From NCBI GenBank assembly GCA_038248985.1, contig JBBRWV010000042.1, positions 1-25,761 on the forward strand: a stretch of 25,761 bases of DNA, in the 5' to 3' direction. Every line of letters begins with the position of its first letter. The first letter of the stretch is position 1. Position numbers and translations under genes: made by a program. Origin of the DNA: JBBRWV01 sp038248985. GTDB taxonomy: Bacteria > Planctomycetota > Phycisphaerae > WQYP01. The notes under the pieces are model-generated. The model worked only from the letters and a program-made list of their open reading frames with translations, made no database searches and was not told the origin of the DNA. Of this stretch, positions 6,850-13,329 are shown in pieces.

Positions 6850-7707
6850 TCAGGAGTTTAGGGAGGCGGCGCGGATGGCGAGGCATTGGACGAGGAGTTT
6901 TTCGAGTTGATCGAGGGGGTAGATGGTGGCGGCGTCGGAGGGGGATTTTTCGGGAGTGGGGTGGGCTTCGATGAAGAGGCCGTTGGCGCCGGAGGCGACG
7001 GCGGCTTTGGCGAGGAGAGGGACGAACTGGCGTTGACCGGCGGTGGAGGTGCCGAGGCCGCCGGGGAGTTGCGTGGAGTGAGTGGCATCCATGATGACGG
7101 GTGTGCCGTGGGGGTTGGCGGGGGTGATGCCGAGGGCCTGCATTTGGGGGATGCCGGTGAAGTCATTGACGAGGCGGTTGTAGCCGAAGAAGGTGCCGCG
7201 TTCGATGAGCATGATATGGGGGTTGCCGGAGGCCTGGACTTTTTCGACGGCGTTGGACATTTCAGGTGGGGAGAGGAACTGGCCTTTTTTGATGGAGACA
7301 ATTTTGCCGGTGTGTGCGGCGGCGACGAGGAGGTCGGTCTGGCGGCAGAGGAAGGCGGGGATTTGGAGGATGTCGCAGACTTGGGCGACGGGTGCGGCGT
7401 GGTGGGATTCGTGGATGTCAGTGGTGACGGGGAGGGCGAGTTGCGATTTTACCTGGTCGAGGATTTTGAGGCCGGCGTCGAGGCCGAGGCCGCGCGGGGA
7501 GTTGACGCTGGAGCGGTTGGCCTTGTCGAAGGAGGCTTTGAAGACATAGGGGAGGCCGAGTTTGCGGGCGGAGAGGGCGATGGACTCGCCGATGCGGAGG
7601 CACATGTCGAGAGATTCAATGACGCAGGGGCCGGCGATGAGGAGGACGCCGGCGGGGGATGTGAGGTTGGGGTTGTAGGCGACGTTGGCGATTTGGAGGG
7701 TGCGCAT
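6850..7707 (-). CDS. kdsA: 3-deoxy-8-phosphooctulonate synthase (Kdo-8-P synthase)
   Basis: The 285-aa enzyme condenses phosphoenolpyruvate with arabinose 5-phosphate to Kdo-8-phosphate, the committed step toward the Kdo of lipopolysaccharide, so the cell probably builds an LPS-type outer membrane. Family motifs are clear: LLIAGPCVIES (22-32), KASFDKANRSS, TDIHESHHAAPV, IKKGQF, ERGTFFGYNRLVND and MDATHSTQLPGG. Cys28 in IAGPC, His in DATH, Glu in FIEAH and Asp in SPSDA match the four metal ligands of the metal-dependent class known from Aquifex; the E. coli type has Asn at the Cys position. Full length. AAGGA precedes the ATG by about 9 nt. It is divergent from menG across 129 nt, and no other Kdo gene is in the window. 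Confidence 0.95.
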   Translation of the reverse strand: MRTLQIANVAYNPNLTSPAGVLLIAGPCVIESLDMCLRIGESIALSARKLGLPYVFKASFDKANRSSVNSPRGLGLDAGLKILDQVKSQLALPVTTDIHESHHAAPVAQVCDILQIPAFLCRQTDLLVAAAHTGKIVSIKKGQFLSPPEMSNAVEKVQASGNPHIMLIERGTFFGYNRLVNDFTGIPQMQALGITPANPHGTPVIMDATHSTQLPGGLGTSTAGQRQFVPLLAKAAVASGANGLFIEAHPTPEKSPSDAATIYPLDQLEKLLVQCLAIRAASLNS

Positions 7708-7800
7708 GGGGAAGGTTCCTTCAGGGCAAAGGAGGGAGTCTATCCGGGAAGTGGGAGGGAATCATTACGTAGAGCGGCGTTTCTCTCGGGTGGGCCGATG

Positions 7801-7809
7801 TGCTATACT
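7801..7809 (+). promoter_or_regulatory. Extended -10 promoter element of the menG/ubiE run
   Basis: TGCTATACT has the TGn extension and a near-consensus -10 (TATACT, 7804-7809). The matching -35 position (7781-7786, TTCTCT) is weak, as is common with an extended -10. Transcription would start near 7816, about 20 nt before the ATG. Confidence 0.5.
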
Positions 7810-7836
7810 TTCATCTCTTTCAGGATTTATTGAAAC

Positions 7837-8658
7837 ATGGCGACTGTGACAACCAAGAGTCCGGAGAATGCGGCGGGGGATTCGCGCGAGGCGGCGTGGA
7901 CGGAACCGCTATTAACGAGCCCGCATACGGTGGTGGACAAGGCGGCGCGGGTGAACCGGATGTTCTCGGCGATTGCGCCTTCTTACGATTTGAACAATCG
8001 TTTGCACTCGATGGGTATGGATCAGTATTGGCGGAGTGTGGCGGTGAAAATGGGGGCGGTGCAGGCGGGGGATACGATTGTGGATGTGGCGTGCGGGACG
8101 GGGGATTTGACGCTGAAGTTTGCGAAGCGGCTGCGCGCGGTGAGGGGGGAGACGAAAGCGAGCGCGGGCGAGGTGATGGGGATTGATTTTACGTATGAGA
8201 TGCTGCCGATTGCACGGCAGAAGGCGGAGCAGCGCGGGGGAACGCGGCCGCGGTTTGTGCAGGGGGATGCGATGGGGCTGCCGCTGGCGGATGGATCGGC
8301 GGATGTGGTGTCGATTGCGTTTGGGATACGGAATGTGTCGGACTGGGGGAAGGCGATTGAGGAATTTTGGCGGGTGCTGCGGCCGGGTGGGCGGCTGATT
8401 ATCCTGGAGTTTTCATTGCCGACGAATTTTCTGTTGCGGGGGTTTTACAACTTTTATTTTCGGAAGGTGATGCCGATCACGGCGACGCTGATTTCAGGGG
8501 ATCGGAGCGGGGCGTACAAATATTTGCCGGAGTCGGTGAATACGTTTATTTCGCGGGAGGCGATGCAGGAGCGGATGAAGGGGGCGGGGTTTGGGGCGAT
8601 AGTGGCGCGGCCGCTGACGTGTGGCATTTGCGTGTGCTACAAGGGCGTGAAACTTTGA
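7837..8658 (+). CDS. ubiE: Ubiquinone/menaquinone C-methyltransferase (UbiE/MenG)
   Basis: The 273-aa enzyme uses SAM to methylate the ring of a prenylated quinone precursor, the last step of menaquinone synthesis. Motifs: VNRMFSAIAPSYDLNNRLHS (about 39-58), IVDVACGTGDLTLKFA (SAM loop), GIDFTYEMLPIA, VVSIAFGIRNVSDW and LRPGGRLIILEFSLP, all hallmark UbiE/MenG. It has a roughly 35-residue N-terminal extension and a short insert (RGETKASAGEV) after the SAM loop. The following reading frame overlaps its stop codon, and ubiX and a UbiA prenyltransferase lie downstream, which fits a late quinone cluster. In a planctomycete menaquinone is more likely than ubiquinone (inference). Confidence 0.93.
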   Translation: MATVTTKSPENAAGDSREAAWTEPLLTSPHTVVDKAARVNRMFSAIAPSYDLNNRLHSMGMDQYWRSVAVKMGAVQAGDTIVDVACGTGDLTLKFAKRLRAVRGETKASAGEVMGIDFTYEMLPIARQKAEQRGGTRPRFVQGDAMGLPLADGSADVVSIAFGIRNVSDWGKAIEEFWRVLRPGGRLIILEFSLPTNFLLRGFYNFYFRKVMPITATLISGDRSGAYKYLPESVNTFISREAMQERMKGAGFGAIVARPLTCGICVCYKGVKL

Positions 8659-8969
8659 GGCGCAGCGGAGAAAAGATTCTGCGGCACGTGGTGCGATGCG
8701 ACTGGCGATGCAAACATTGCGCGGACATTTTCGGATCGGAGCGGGTGAGTCATTACGGAGTGGGGTTGCCGGATTTGGTGAAGCCGACGTGGTTTTTTGC
8801 ATCGATGGGGTTGCTGGATCATCTGCGTGATTGCGTGGGGCGGGATTTTTCGGAGGAGTTGCAGGCGAAGTATGGGGGCGATTTTTTGAATCATGCGACG
8901 ATATATGACTGGTTCAATCAACATGCGACGGTGGAGCGATCCTACCTGAAAGAAGAGGAAGTGAACTGA
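8655..8969 (+). CDS. Small Cys-containing conserved-looking protein, unknown function
   Basis: The frame gives about 104 aa after the UbiE stop. Near its N-terminus is a cysteine cluster (RCDWRCKHCADIF, spacing C-x3-C-x2-C) that could bind a metal. The rest is a mixed, plausible globular sequence (VGLPDLVKPTWFFASMGLL, then NHATIYDWFNQHATVERSYL) ending in KEEEVN. The start is uncertain. A TTG at 8655 overlaps the ubiE stop as TTGA and has AAGGG at 8641-8645; GTG codons at 8688 and 8691 are alternatives. Translational coupling to ubiE is likely. I do not recognise the family. The compact, non-low-complexity sequence between two quinone genes argues that it is real. Confidence 0.6.
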   Translation: MRRSGEKILRHVVRCDWRCKHCADIFGSERVSHYGVGLPDLVKPTWFFASMGLLDHLRDCVGRDFSEELQAKYGGDFLNHATIYDWFNQHATVERSYLKEEEVN

Positions 8970-8984
8970 TGGATGAGGACGGTC

Positions 8985-9185
8985 ATGCTGACGGGCGGTA
9001 AGAAATCGCTGAAGTTTCCGCAGTGGGCGGACGGTCTGATTTCGGCGGGCTTGCTGGGAATGGGAGGCGTAGAATGGTGGCATGGGCAAATGGGATGGGC
9101 CGCATTGTTTGTGGCGGCGGGATTGATATTGGGGGCGACGTTGATAGTTCGCATTGCAAGACGAGGACCGCATGATGAGTCGTAA
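8985..9185 (+). CDS. Small membrane protein with two predicted helices
   Basis: About 66 aa. Two hydrophobic segments are visible (WADGLISAGLLGMGGVEWW and MGWAALFVAAGLILGATLIV), separated by a short HGQ turn and followed by a positive tail RIARRGPHDES. I prefer the ATG at 8985, which has GAGG 6 nt upstream (8975-8978), over the ATG at 8973. The 3' end overlaps the start of ubiX by about 14 nt, which suggests coupled translation. Function unknown; it might help place quinone-pathway proteins at the membrane, but that is only context. Confidence 0.55.
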   Translation: MLTGGKKSLKFPQWADGLISAGLLGMGGVEWWHGQMGWAALFVAAGLILGATLIVRIARRGPHDES

Positions 9186-9816
9186 GAGAATTATTGTGGC
9201 GATAACGGGGGCGTCGGGCGCGGTGTATGCAAAGCGACTGCTGGAGGTGCTGGTGGCGGATGAGGGCATCGAGGTGCTGCTGATTGTTTCGCCGATGGGG
9301 CGGCGGCTGCTGCATGAGGAGTTGGGGATTGAGAGCGGCGGGGGATTGGATTTGGCGGTGCTGGCGGGGCGGGCGGATCATCGGATAACGCTGCTGCCGT
9401 ATAAGGATGTGGGGGCGTGCGTGGCGTCGGGGAGTTTCAAGACCGAGGGGATGGTGGTGGTGCCGTGCTCGAACAATAAGCTGGCGGAGTTGGCGCACGG
9501 GTTGGGGGACAACTTGATTTCGCGCGCGGCGCAGGTGGTGCTGAAGGAACGGCGGCGGCTGGTGGTGGTGCATCGGGAGATGCCTTTGGGGTTGATTGAA
9601 TTGCGGAACATGACGGCGTTGTGCGAGGCGGGGGCGATTATATGTCCGGCGAATCCGGGGTTTTACAATTTGCCGCAGACGGTGGATGACGTGGTGAATA
9701 TGATAGTGGGACGGGTGTTGGATTTGCTGAATGTGGAGCATGGGTTGCATGAGCGTTGGGGTGGGAAGAGTGGGCTGGCGGGTGCAGCGGGGCGTGCGGA
9801 AGAGGAAGCAAAATAG
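9172..9816 (+). CDS. ubiX: UbiX-type flavin prenyltransferase
   Basis: The 214-aa flavoprotein-fold enzyme attaches a dimethylallyl group to FMN to make prenylated FMN, the cofactor of UbiD decarboxylases. It shows the nucleotide-binding start IIVAITGASGAVYAKRLLEV (about 7-26), the FMN-binding region MVVVPCSNNKLAELAHGLGD, the segment LVVVHREMPLGLIELRNM and the C-terminal PANPGFYNLPQTVDDVV. The expected partner UbiD is not in the window. In futalosine-pathway bacteria, UbiX, UbiD and UbiA homologues act together on the menaquinone precursor, which fits the menG and ubiA neighbours. GAGG at 9163-9166 serves an ATG at 9172 or 9175; I list 9172. Confidence 0.93.
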   Translation: MMSRKRIIVAITGASGAVYAKRLLEVLVADEGIEVLLIVSPMGRRLLHEELGIESGGGLDLAVLAGRADHRITLLPYKDVGACVASGSFKTEGMVVVPCSNNKLAELAHGLGDNLISRAAQVVLKERRRLVVVHREMPLGLIELRNMTALCEAGAIICPANPGFYNLPQTVDDVVNMIVGRVLDLLNVEHGLHERWGGKSGLAGAAGRAEEEAK

Positions 9817-9818
9817 GC

Positions 9819-9869
9819 TTGCCATGGAGGCATGTAGTTAATTATCATGCTTAAGGCAGAAAATTAACT
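9819..9869 (+). promoter_or_regulatory. Promoter and candidate operator of the toxin-antitoxin pair
   Basis: TTGCCA (9819-9824) and TATCAT (9843-9848) are spaced by 18 nt. A perfect 8-bp inverted repeat, AGTTAATT (9836-9843) and AATTAACT (9862-9869), brackets the -10 and the likely start site. Phd/YefM antitoxins normally autorepress by binding such dyads, so this is a probable autoregulatory site. Confidence 0.5.
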
Positions 9870-9882
9870 GTTGGAGAAAATC

Positions 9883-10182
9883 ATGTTTTCTTTGAAAAAT
9901 ATCCGCCCCGTATCTGATTTTGTGCGTAATGCCAAGGCGCACGTGAAGCGCCTGGAAGGAACGGACGAGCCGGAGATTCTAACGATCAACGGCGAAGCCC
10001 GCCTGGTGATGATGAACATAGACGTGTTTCAGAAGTTGGCCGACGATGCCGAAGAGACGCGGTTGATAAAATCACTGGAAGAAGGAATTGAAGAGGCGAA
10101 GCGCGGAGGGGGCGTGCCGGCAAATGTGGTGTTTGCGGCATTGGAGAAGAAATTCGCCGCGCGCAGAAAGAAACGAGCATGA
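9883..10182 (+). CDS. Phd/YefM-family antitoxin
   Basis: The 99-aa product begins MFSLKNIRPVSDFVRNAKAH, the typical Phd/YefM opening (short strand, then the region that sets up a DNA-binding dimer). It continues with EPEILTINGEARLVMMNIDVFQ, the family core, and a charged C-terminal helix (AALEKKFAARRKKRA) expected to wrap around the toxin. I chose the ATG at 9883, which has GGAG at 9873-9876. The stop overlaps the toxin start (ATGA at 10179), the usual coupled antitoxin-toxin order. The pair interrupts an otherwise quinone-related plus-strand run and looks like an insertion. Confidence 0.85.
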   Translation: MFSLKNIRPVSDFVRNAKAHVKRLEGTDEPEILTINGEARLVMMNIDVFQKLADDAEETRLIKSLEEGIEEAKRGGGVPANVVFAALEKKFAARRKKRA

Positions 10183-10488
10183 TATTCACCATCGAGGTAC
10201 ACAGCTGGGCAATCGCCGATAGGGACGAAATCTACGCGCATATTGGCGAGGATTCAGGGGAGGCGCCGGAGCGGGTCTATCAGCGATTGAAAGCCGCAAT
10301 ACTGGGACTGGCGCAGTTGCCCAAACGGTGTCCTGTCGCGTTTAGTATCGACAAAGACATCCGTGGAGATGCGACAGCAGGTCGTGGAAAATTACAGGAT
10401 TATTTTTTCAATCATCGGCGAAGGCGTCCATATTTGGCGGGTGGTTCATTCGTCGAGGCGAACGTTGACGCCCGGCGAGCTAAACTGA
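10179..10488 (+). pseudogene. RelE/ParE-family toxin, frameshifted
   Basis: The first 62 or so codons encode a normal ParE/RelE start (EVHSWAIADRDEIYAHIGED, then AILGLAQLPKRCPVAF). After KDI the zero frame turns into Arg-rich nonsense running to 10496. The adjacent frame continues perfectly from about 10365: VEMRQQVVENYRIIFSI, then GEGVHIWRVVHSSRR and TLTPGELN, stopping at 10486-10488. Removing one C at 10361-10362 restores a 102-aa toxin. So the gene carries a 1-nt insertion, either a real inactivating mutation or a sequence error. There is no homopolymer long enough to suggest programmed shifting. ParE toxins inhibit DNA gyrase and RelE toxins cut mRNA at the ribosome; the subtype is not certain here. 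Confidence 0.85.
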
Positions 10489-10492
10489 TTGC

Positions 10493-11122
10493 ATGAATTT
10501 ACTTTCTCACGCTCTTCTGACGCCGCCATTTCCCGATGAACCGGGCGTGCTGGTAGGCAACGTGGTGGCGGACTGGATCAAGGGGCGAGCGCGGCTGGAA
10601 ATGCCGGAGGCGGTGCAAAAGGGAATGTGGTTGCATGGGCGGATTGATGTTTTTATGGATACGCATGAGTTGATGGGGCAATGCAGCGCGTTGTTGAGTG
10701 AGCGCTGGGGGCGGTATGCGGAGGTGTTGGTGGATATCTTTTTCGACCATTGTTTGGCGGCGCGGTGGGAGCTGTATAGTGCGTTGCCGCGACGGGATTT
10801 TGTGGCGGGAACGTATGCGGTTTTACGGGGACATCTGCCGGTGCTTCCGGAGCGGGCGCACTACGCGGTGTGCGCGCTGATCGCGGATGACTGGTTCAAT
10901 ACGTATGCGACGCTGGAGGGGATCGCGCTGGCACTTTCGCGGCTATCGGCCCGGCTGCGGCATGGTGTCGAGCTGGCGCCGGCGGTCGATGATCTGCGAA
11001 CGCATGCCGACTTCTTTCATGCCGCGTATGCCGCGTTTTTTCCGCAGGTGCGGGGGCATGTGCAAGGCGTGAGCGCGGCGGGCTTGAAACTTGTGACGCC
11101 AGCCTCGACACTGGGCGAATGA
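10493..11122 (+). CDS. acpH: Acyl-carrier-protein phosphodiesterase family protein (AcpH-like)
   Basis: The 209-aa product has the family pattern MNLLSHALLT at the start, GNVVADWIKGR (about 22-32), GMWLHGRIDVFMDTH (about 44-58) and VDIFFDHCLAARW (about 80-92), with the conserved His and Asp residues of this HD-like hydrolase family. E. coli AcpH removes the 4'-phosphopantetheine arm from acyl carrier protein; many homologues are uncharacterised. It starts 5 nt after the true stop of the frameshifted toxin. Its stop overlaps the ubiA start (ATGA at 11119-11122), so the two are translationally coupled. Confidence 0.85.
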   Translation: MNLLSHALLTPPFPDEPGVLVGNVVADWIKGRARLEMPEAVQKGMWLHGRIDVFMDTHELMGQCSALLSERWGRYAEVLVDIFFDHCLAARWELYSALPRRDFVAGTYAVLRGHLPVLPERAHYAVCALIADDWFNTYATLEGIALALSRLSARLRHGVELAPAVDDLRTHADFFHAAYAAFFPQVRGHVQGVSAAGLKLVTPASTLGE

Positions 11123-12060
11123 GCATGAGCGAGCAACGATTAGCAGGGGCCGGGCCGGCGCGTTCGCGCGTGGCGACGTTCCTCGATTTGATCAAGTTTG
11201 CACATTCTGTTTTTGCGTTACCCTTCGCGTTGATTTCGACTTTTTGGGCATCGCGTGTGATAGGCGAGCGCTGGCCAGGGTGGGGGCGTTTGGGTTTGAT
11301 TGTCGCCGCGATGGTGGTGGCGCGCACGTGGGCGATGACGGTCAATCGCCTGGTGGATCGCAAGTTCGATGCGGCGAATCCGCGGACGGCGAAGCGGCCA
11401 TCGGTGACGGGCGCGGTGTCGGTGCGGTTCATGCGGGCGACGCTGGGGTTATGCGTGGTTCTGTTTTTGATCGTGACGGCCGGGTTCCTTTTTGTGTACG
11501 GAAATGTGTGGCCGTTGATTTTTGCGTTGCCGGTGCTGGCATGGCTGGGGATGTATTCTTTTACCAAGCGCTTCACGTGGGGATGCCATTTTTGGCTGGG
11601 AATATCGCTCGGCTTGGCGCCGGTGTCGGCATGGATTGCAATCGCGCCCCCAAGGGTTGAATGGATGGGTGCGAAGTCTGTGACGATTTTTCTGCTGGGT
11701 GCGGGGGTGGCAATGTGGGTGGCGGGTTTTGATATTTTGTATGCGCTGCAGGATGACGCTTTTGACCGCGGGGAGAAGCTGAATTCGATTCCGGTGCGGT
11801 TTGGCCGAAGGCGCGCGATAGGGATTTCGCGGGCGTGTCATGGATTGACGGTGGGGTTGTTCTGTGCGGTGGGAATCACTGGCGGATTTCACGCGTTGTA
11901 TTGGGTAGGCTTCACCGCGGCGGTGGTGCTCTTGATGGTAGAACAGGCCTTGGTTTCCGCGAAGGATATCAGCCGCATCAATATAGCCTTCATGACCGCC
12001 AATGGATTGATCGGGCTTATTTTTGGGACTTTGGCGATTGCCGATACGCTGTTGGGGTAA
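11119..12060 (+). CDS. ubiA: UbiA-superfamily prenyltransferase (probable MqnP-like)
   Basis: The 313-aa integral membrane enzyme attaches a polyprenyl chain to an aromatic quinone precursor. The first Asp-rich motif is NRLVDRKFDAANPRTAKRP (about 76-94). The second is DILYALQDDAFDRGEKLNSI (about 209-228). Both bind the Mg-diphosphate of the prenyl donor. Between and after them are eight or so hydrophobic helices. With ubiX and menG in the same run, it probably acts in the late menaquinone pathway, where the futalosine-route member is called MqnP. A 4-hydroxybenzoate substrate cannot be excluded from sequence alone. It ends convergent to yacG with a 14-nt gap and no visible hairpin. Confidence 0.9.
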   Translation: MSMSEQRLAGAGPARSRVATFLDLIKFAHSVFALPFALISTFWASRVIGERWPGWGRLGLIVAAMVVARTWAMTVNRLVDRKFDAANPRTAKRPSVTGAVSVRFMRATLGLCVVLFLIVTAGFLFVYGNVWPLIFALPVLAWLGMYSFTKRFTWGCHFWLGISLGLAPVSAWIAIAPPRVEWMGAKSVTIFLLGAGVAMWVAGFDILYALQDDAFDRGEKLNSIPVRFGRRRAIGISRACHGLTVGLFCAVGITGGFHALYWVGFTAAVVLLMVEQALVSAKDISRINIAFMTANGLIGLIFGTLAIADTLLG

Positions 12061-12074
12061 CCGAGCGAACGGCA

Positions 12075-12290
12075 TCAATGCTGGTGTTGGATGTCTTCAT
12101 CGTTGCCGGTGGGATCGATTGGGCGGGAAGTGGTGTAGCTGCCATCGAGCCATTTGCCGAGATCAATCAAGCGGCAGCGATCGGAGCAAAAGGGGAATGA
12201 CGTAACGGACGTATTGGGCAGGAAAGCCTTGCAAATGGGGCATTTGAAGAGCGGTTCATCGGTACCGATTTTTTTGGGTGGAGTATTCAT
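12075..12290 (-). CDS. yacG: YacG-type zinc protein (DNA gyrase inhibitor family)
   Basis: The 71-aa product has the full YacG zinc site: CPICK (about 17-21) and FCSDRCRLIDLGKWLDGSY (about 34-52), spacing C-x2-C-x15-C-x3-C. E. coli YacG binds GyrB and inhibits gyrase. It is the last gene of the minus-strand chaperone block, after the FmdB-type gene. Confidence 0.92.
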   Translation of the reverse strand: MNTPPKKIGTDEPLFKCPICKAFLPNTSVTSFPFCSDRCRLIDLGKWLDGSYTTSRPIDPTGNDEDIQHQH

Positions 12291-12315
12291 GCACTCATTT
12301 TAGCAGGGCGTGAGA

Positions 12316-12684
12316 TTATTTCGATTTTTTTGCGGCGTGGGATGACGCTTTGGGTTCAGACTTCGCAGCGGCTGGGCCTGGTGCCGCAGCGGGTGCCGGC
12401 GTGGTGGAAGATGCGGGTGATGCGGATGATGCGGCAGCATCCGTCTTGGCGGGGGCGGCGGTGGGAGCGACATCGGCTTTGGCGGAGGATTTATAAGCAT
12501 CGGAGCGGTAATCGGTGATGTAAAAACCGGAGCCCTTGAAGATGAAACCCGAACCGCCGGAGATGAGCCTTTTCACTTTGCGTTTTTTGCATTTGGGGCA
12601 GATAACGGTGGGCTTGGCGGACATGGTTTGAAACTCTTCAAACTTGTGGCCGCAGGCACTGCATAGATATTCATAGGTTGGCAT
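12316..12684 (-). CDS. FmdB-family putative regulatory zinc ribbon protein
   Basis: The 122-aa product opens with the FmdB zinc ribbon: MPTYEYLCSACGHKFEEFQT, then CPKCKKRKVKRLISGGSG, with two CxxC pairs, followed by the typical FKGSGFYITDYRS end of the domain near residue 62. The remaining half is a low-complexity Ala/Pro/Ser/Lys tail (runs such as APAAAPGPAAAK) ending in AAKKSK, probably disordered and possibly nucleic-acid or ribosome binding. The family is widespread and poorly understood. It follows grpE in the same direction after 84 nt. Confidence 0.88.
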   Translation of the reverse strand: MPTYEYLCSACGHKFEEFQTMSAKPTVICPKCKKRKVKRLISGGSGFIFKGSGFYITDYRSDAYKSSAKADVAPTAAPAKTDAAASSASPASSTTPAPAAAPGPAAAKSEPKASSHAAKKSK

Positions 12685-12768
12685 GGTTGCTCGGTTCGTT
12701 AAATGGTAAGTTGCTAGATAGCTCGATAGGCCTGCGAGCGATGTAGATCATGATGCTGAACAATTTAT

Positions 12769-13281
12769 TCACATGCTGACTTTGACTTTGGCGGGGCGGA
12801 GGATGCGGTCGCCGATTTTGTAGCCCGCTTGGAAAGTTTGAATGATTGTCATAGGAGTGGTGTTGGCGGCGGCTTCCTGCATCACGGCTTCGTGCAAGTG
12901 GGGGTCGAAGGTTTCGCCGGTGGGGTCGAAAGACTCGATGCCGCGGGCGGCGAGAACTTTTTTGAGTTCATCATAAGTGATCTTGACGCCATTCAGCAGG
13001 GCCGTCGCGTCAATCTTTGCAGGGTCGACCGCGAGCGCCATGTCAAAATGATCGAGCACCTGAAGCATGGATTTGGCAAAGGATGCGTCGGCGTTCTGGC
13101 GGGCGTCGAGCACTTCTCGGGCGGTGCGACGTTGAAGGTTCTGAAAATCGGCCTGCCAACGGGCCAGCTTGGTGTTGAGCTCGGCAATCTCACGCTCAGC
13201 ATCGGCGGAAACAATCGGGATGGGGCCGTTGTCCGGCGATAGCGGTTCAACGGATTCTTCTGGATTGATCTCTTCAGACAT
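12769..13281 (-). CDS. grpE: Nucleotide exchange factor GrpE
   Basis: The 170-aa cochaperone releases ADP from DnaK. An acidic disordered start (MSEEINPEESVEPLSPDNGP) leads to a long coiled-coil helix (about 28-75, EREIAELNTKLARWQADFQN). The C-terminal beta domain holds GIESFDPTGETFDPHLHEAV and the closing GYKIGDRILRPAKVKV, both diagnostic. GAGGTG lies just before the ATG. It follows dnaJ after 48 nt; the DnaK partner is encoded elsewhere. Confidence 0.95.
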   Translation of the reverse strand: MSEEINPEESVEPLSPDNGPIPIVSADAEREIAELNTKLARWQADFQNLQRRTAREVLDARQNADASFAKSMLQVLDHFDMALAVDPAKIDATALLNGVKITYDELKKVLAARGIESFDPTGETFDPHLHEAVMQEAAANTTPMTIIQTFQAGYKIGDRILRPAKVKVSM

Positions 13282-13329
13282 TTTTCACCTCGAATAGCCA
13301 GTGTGTCGGCAAGCAATTAGTTGAAGGAT

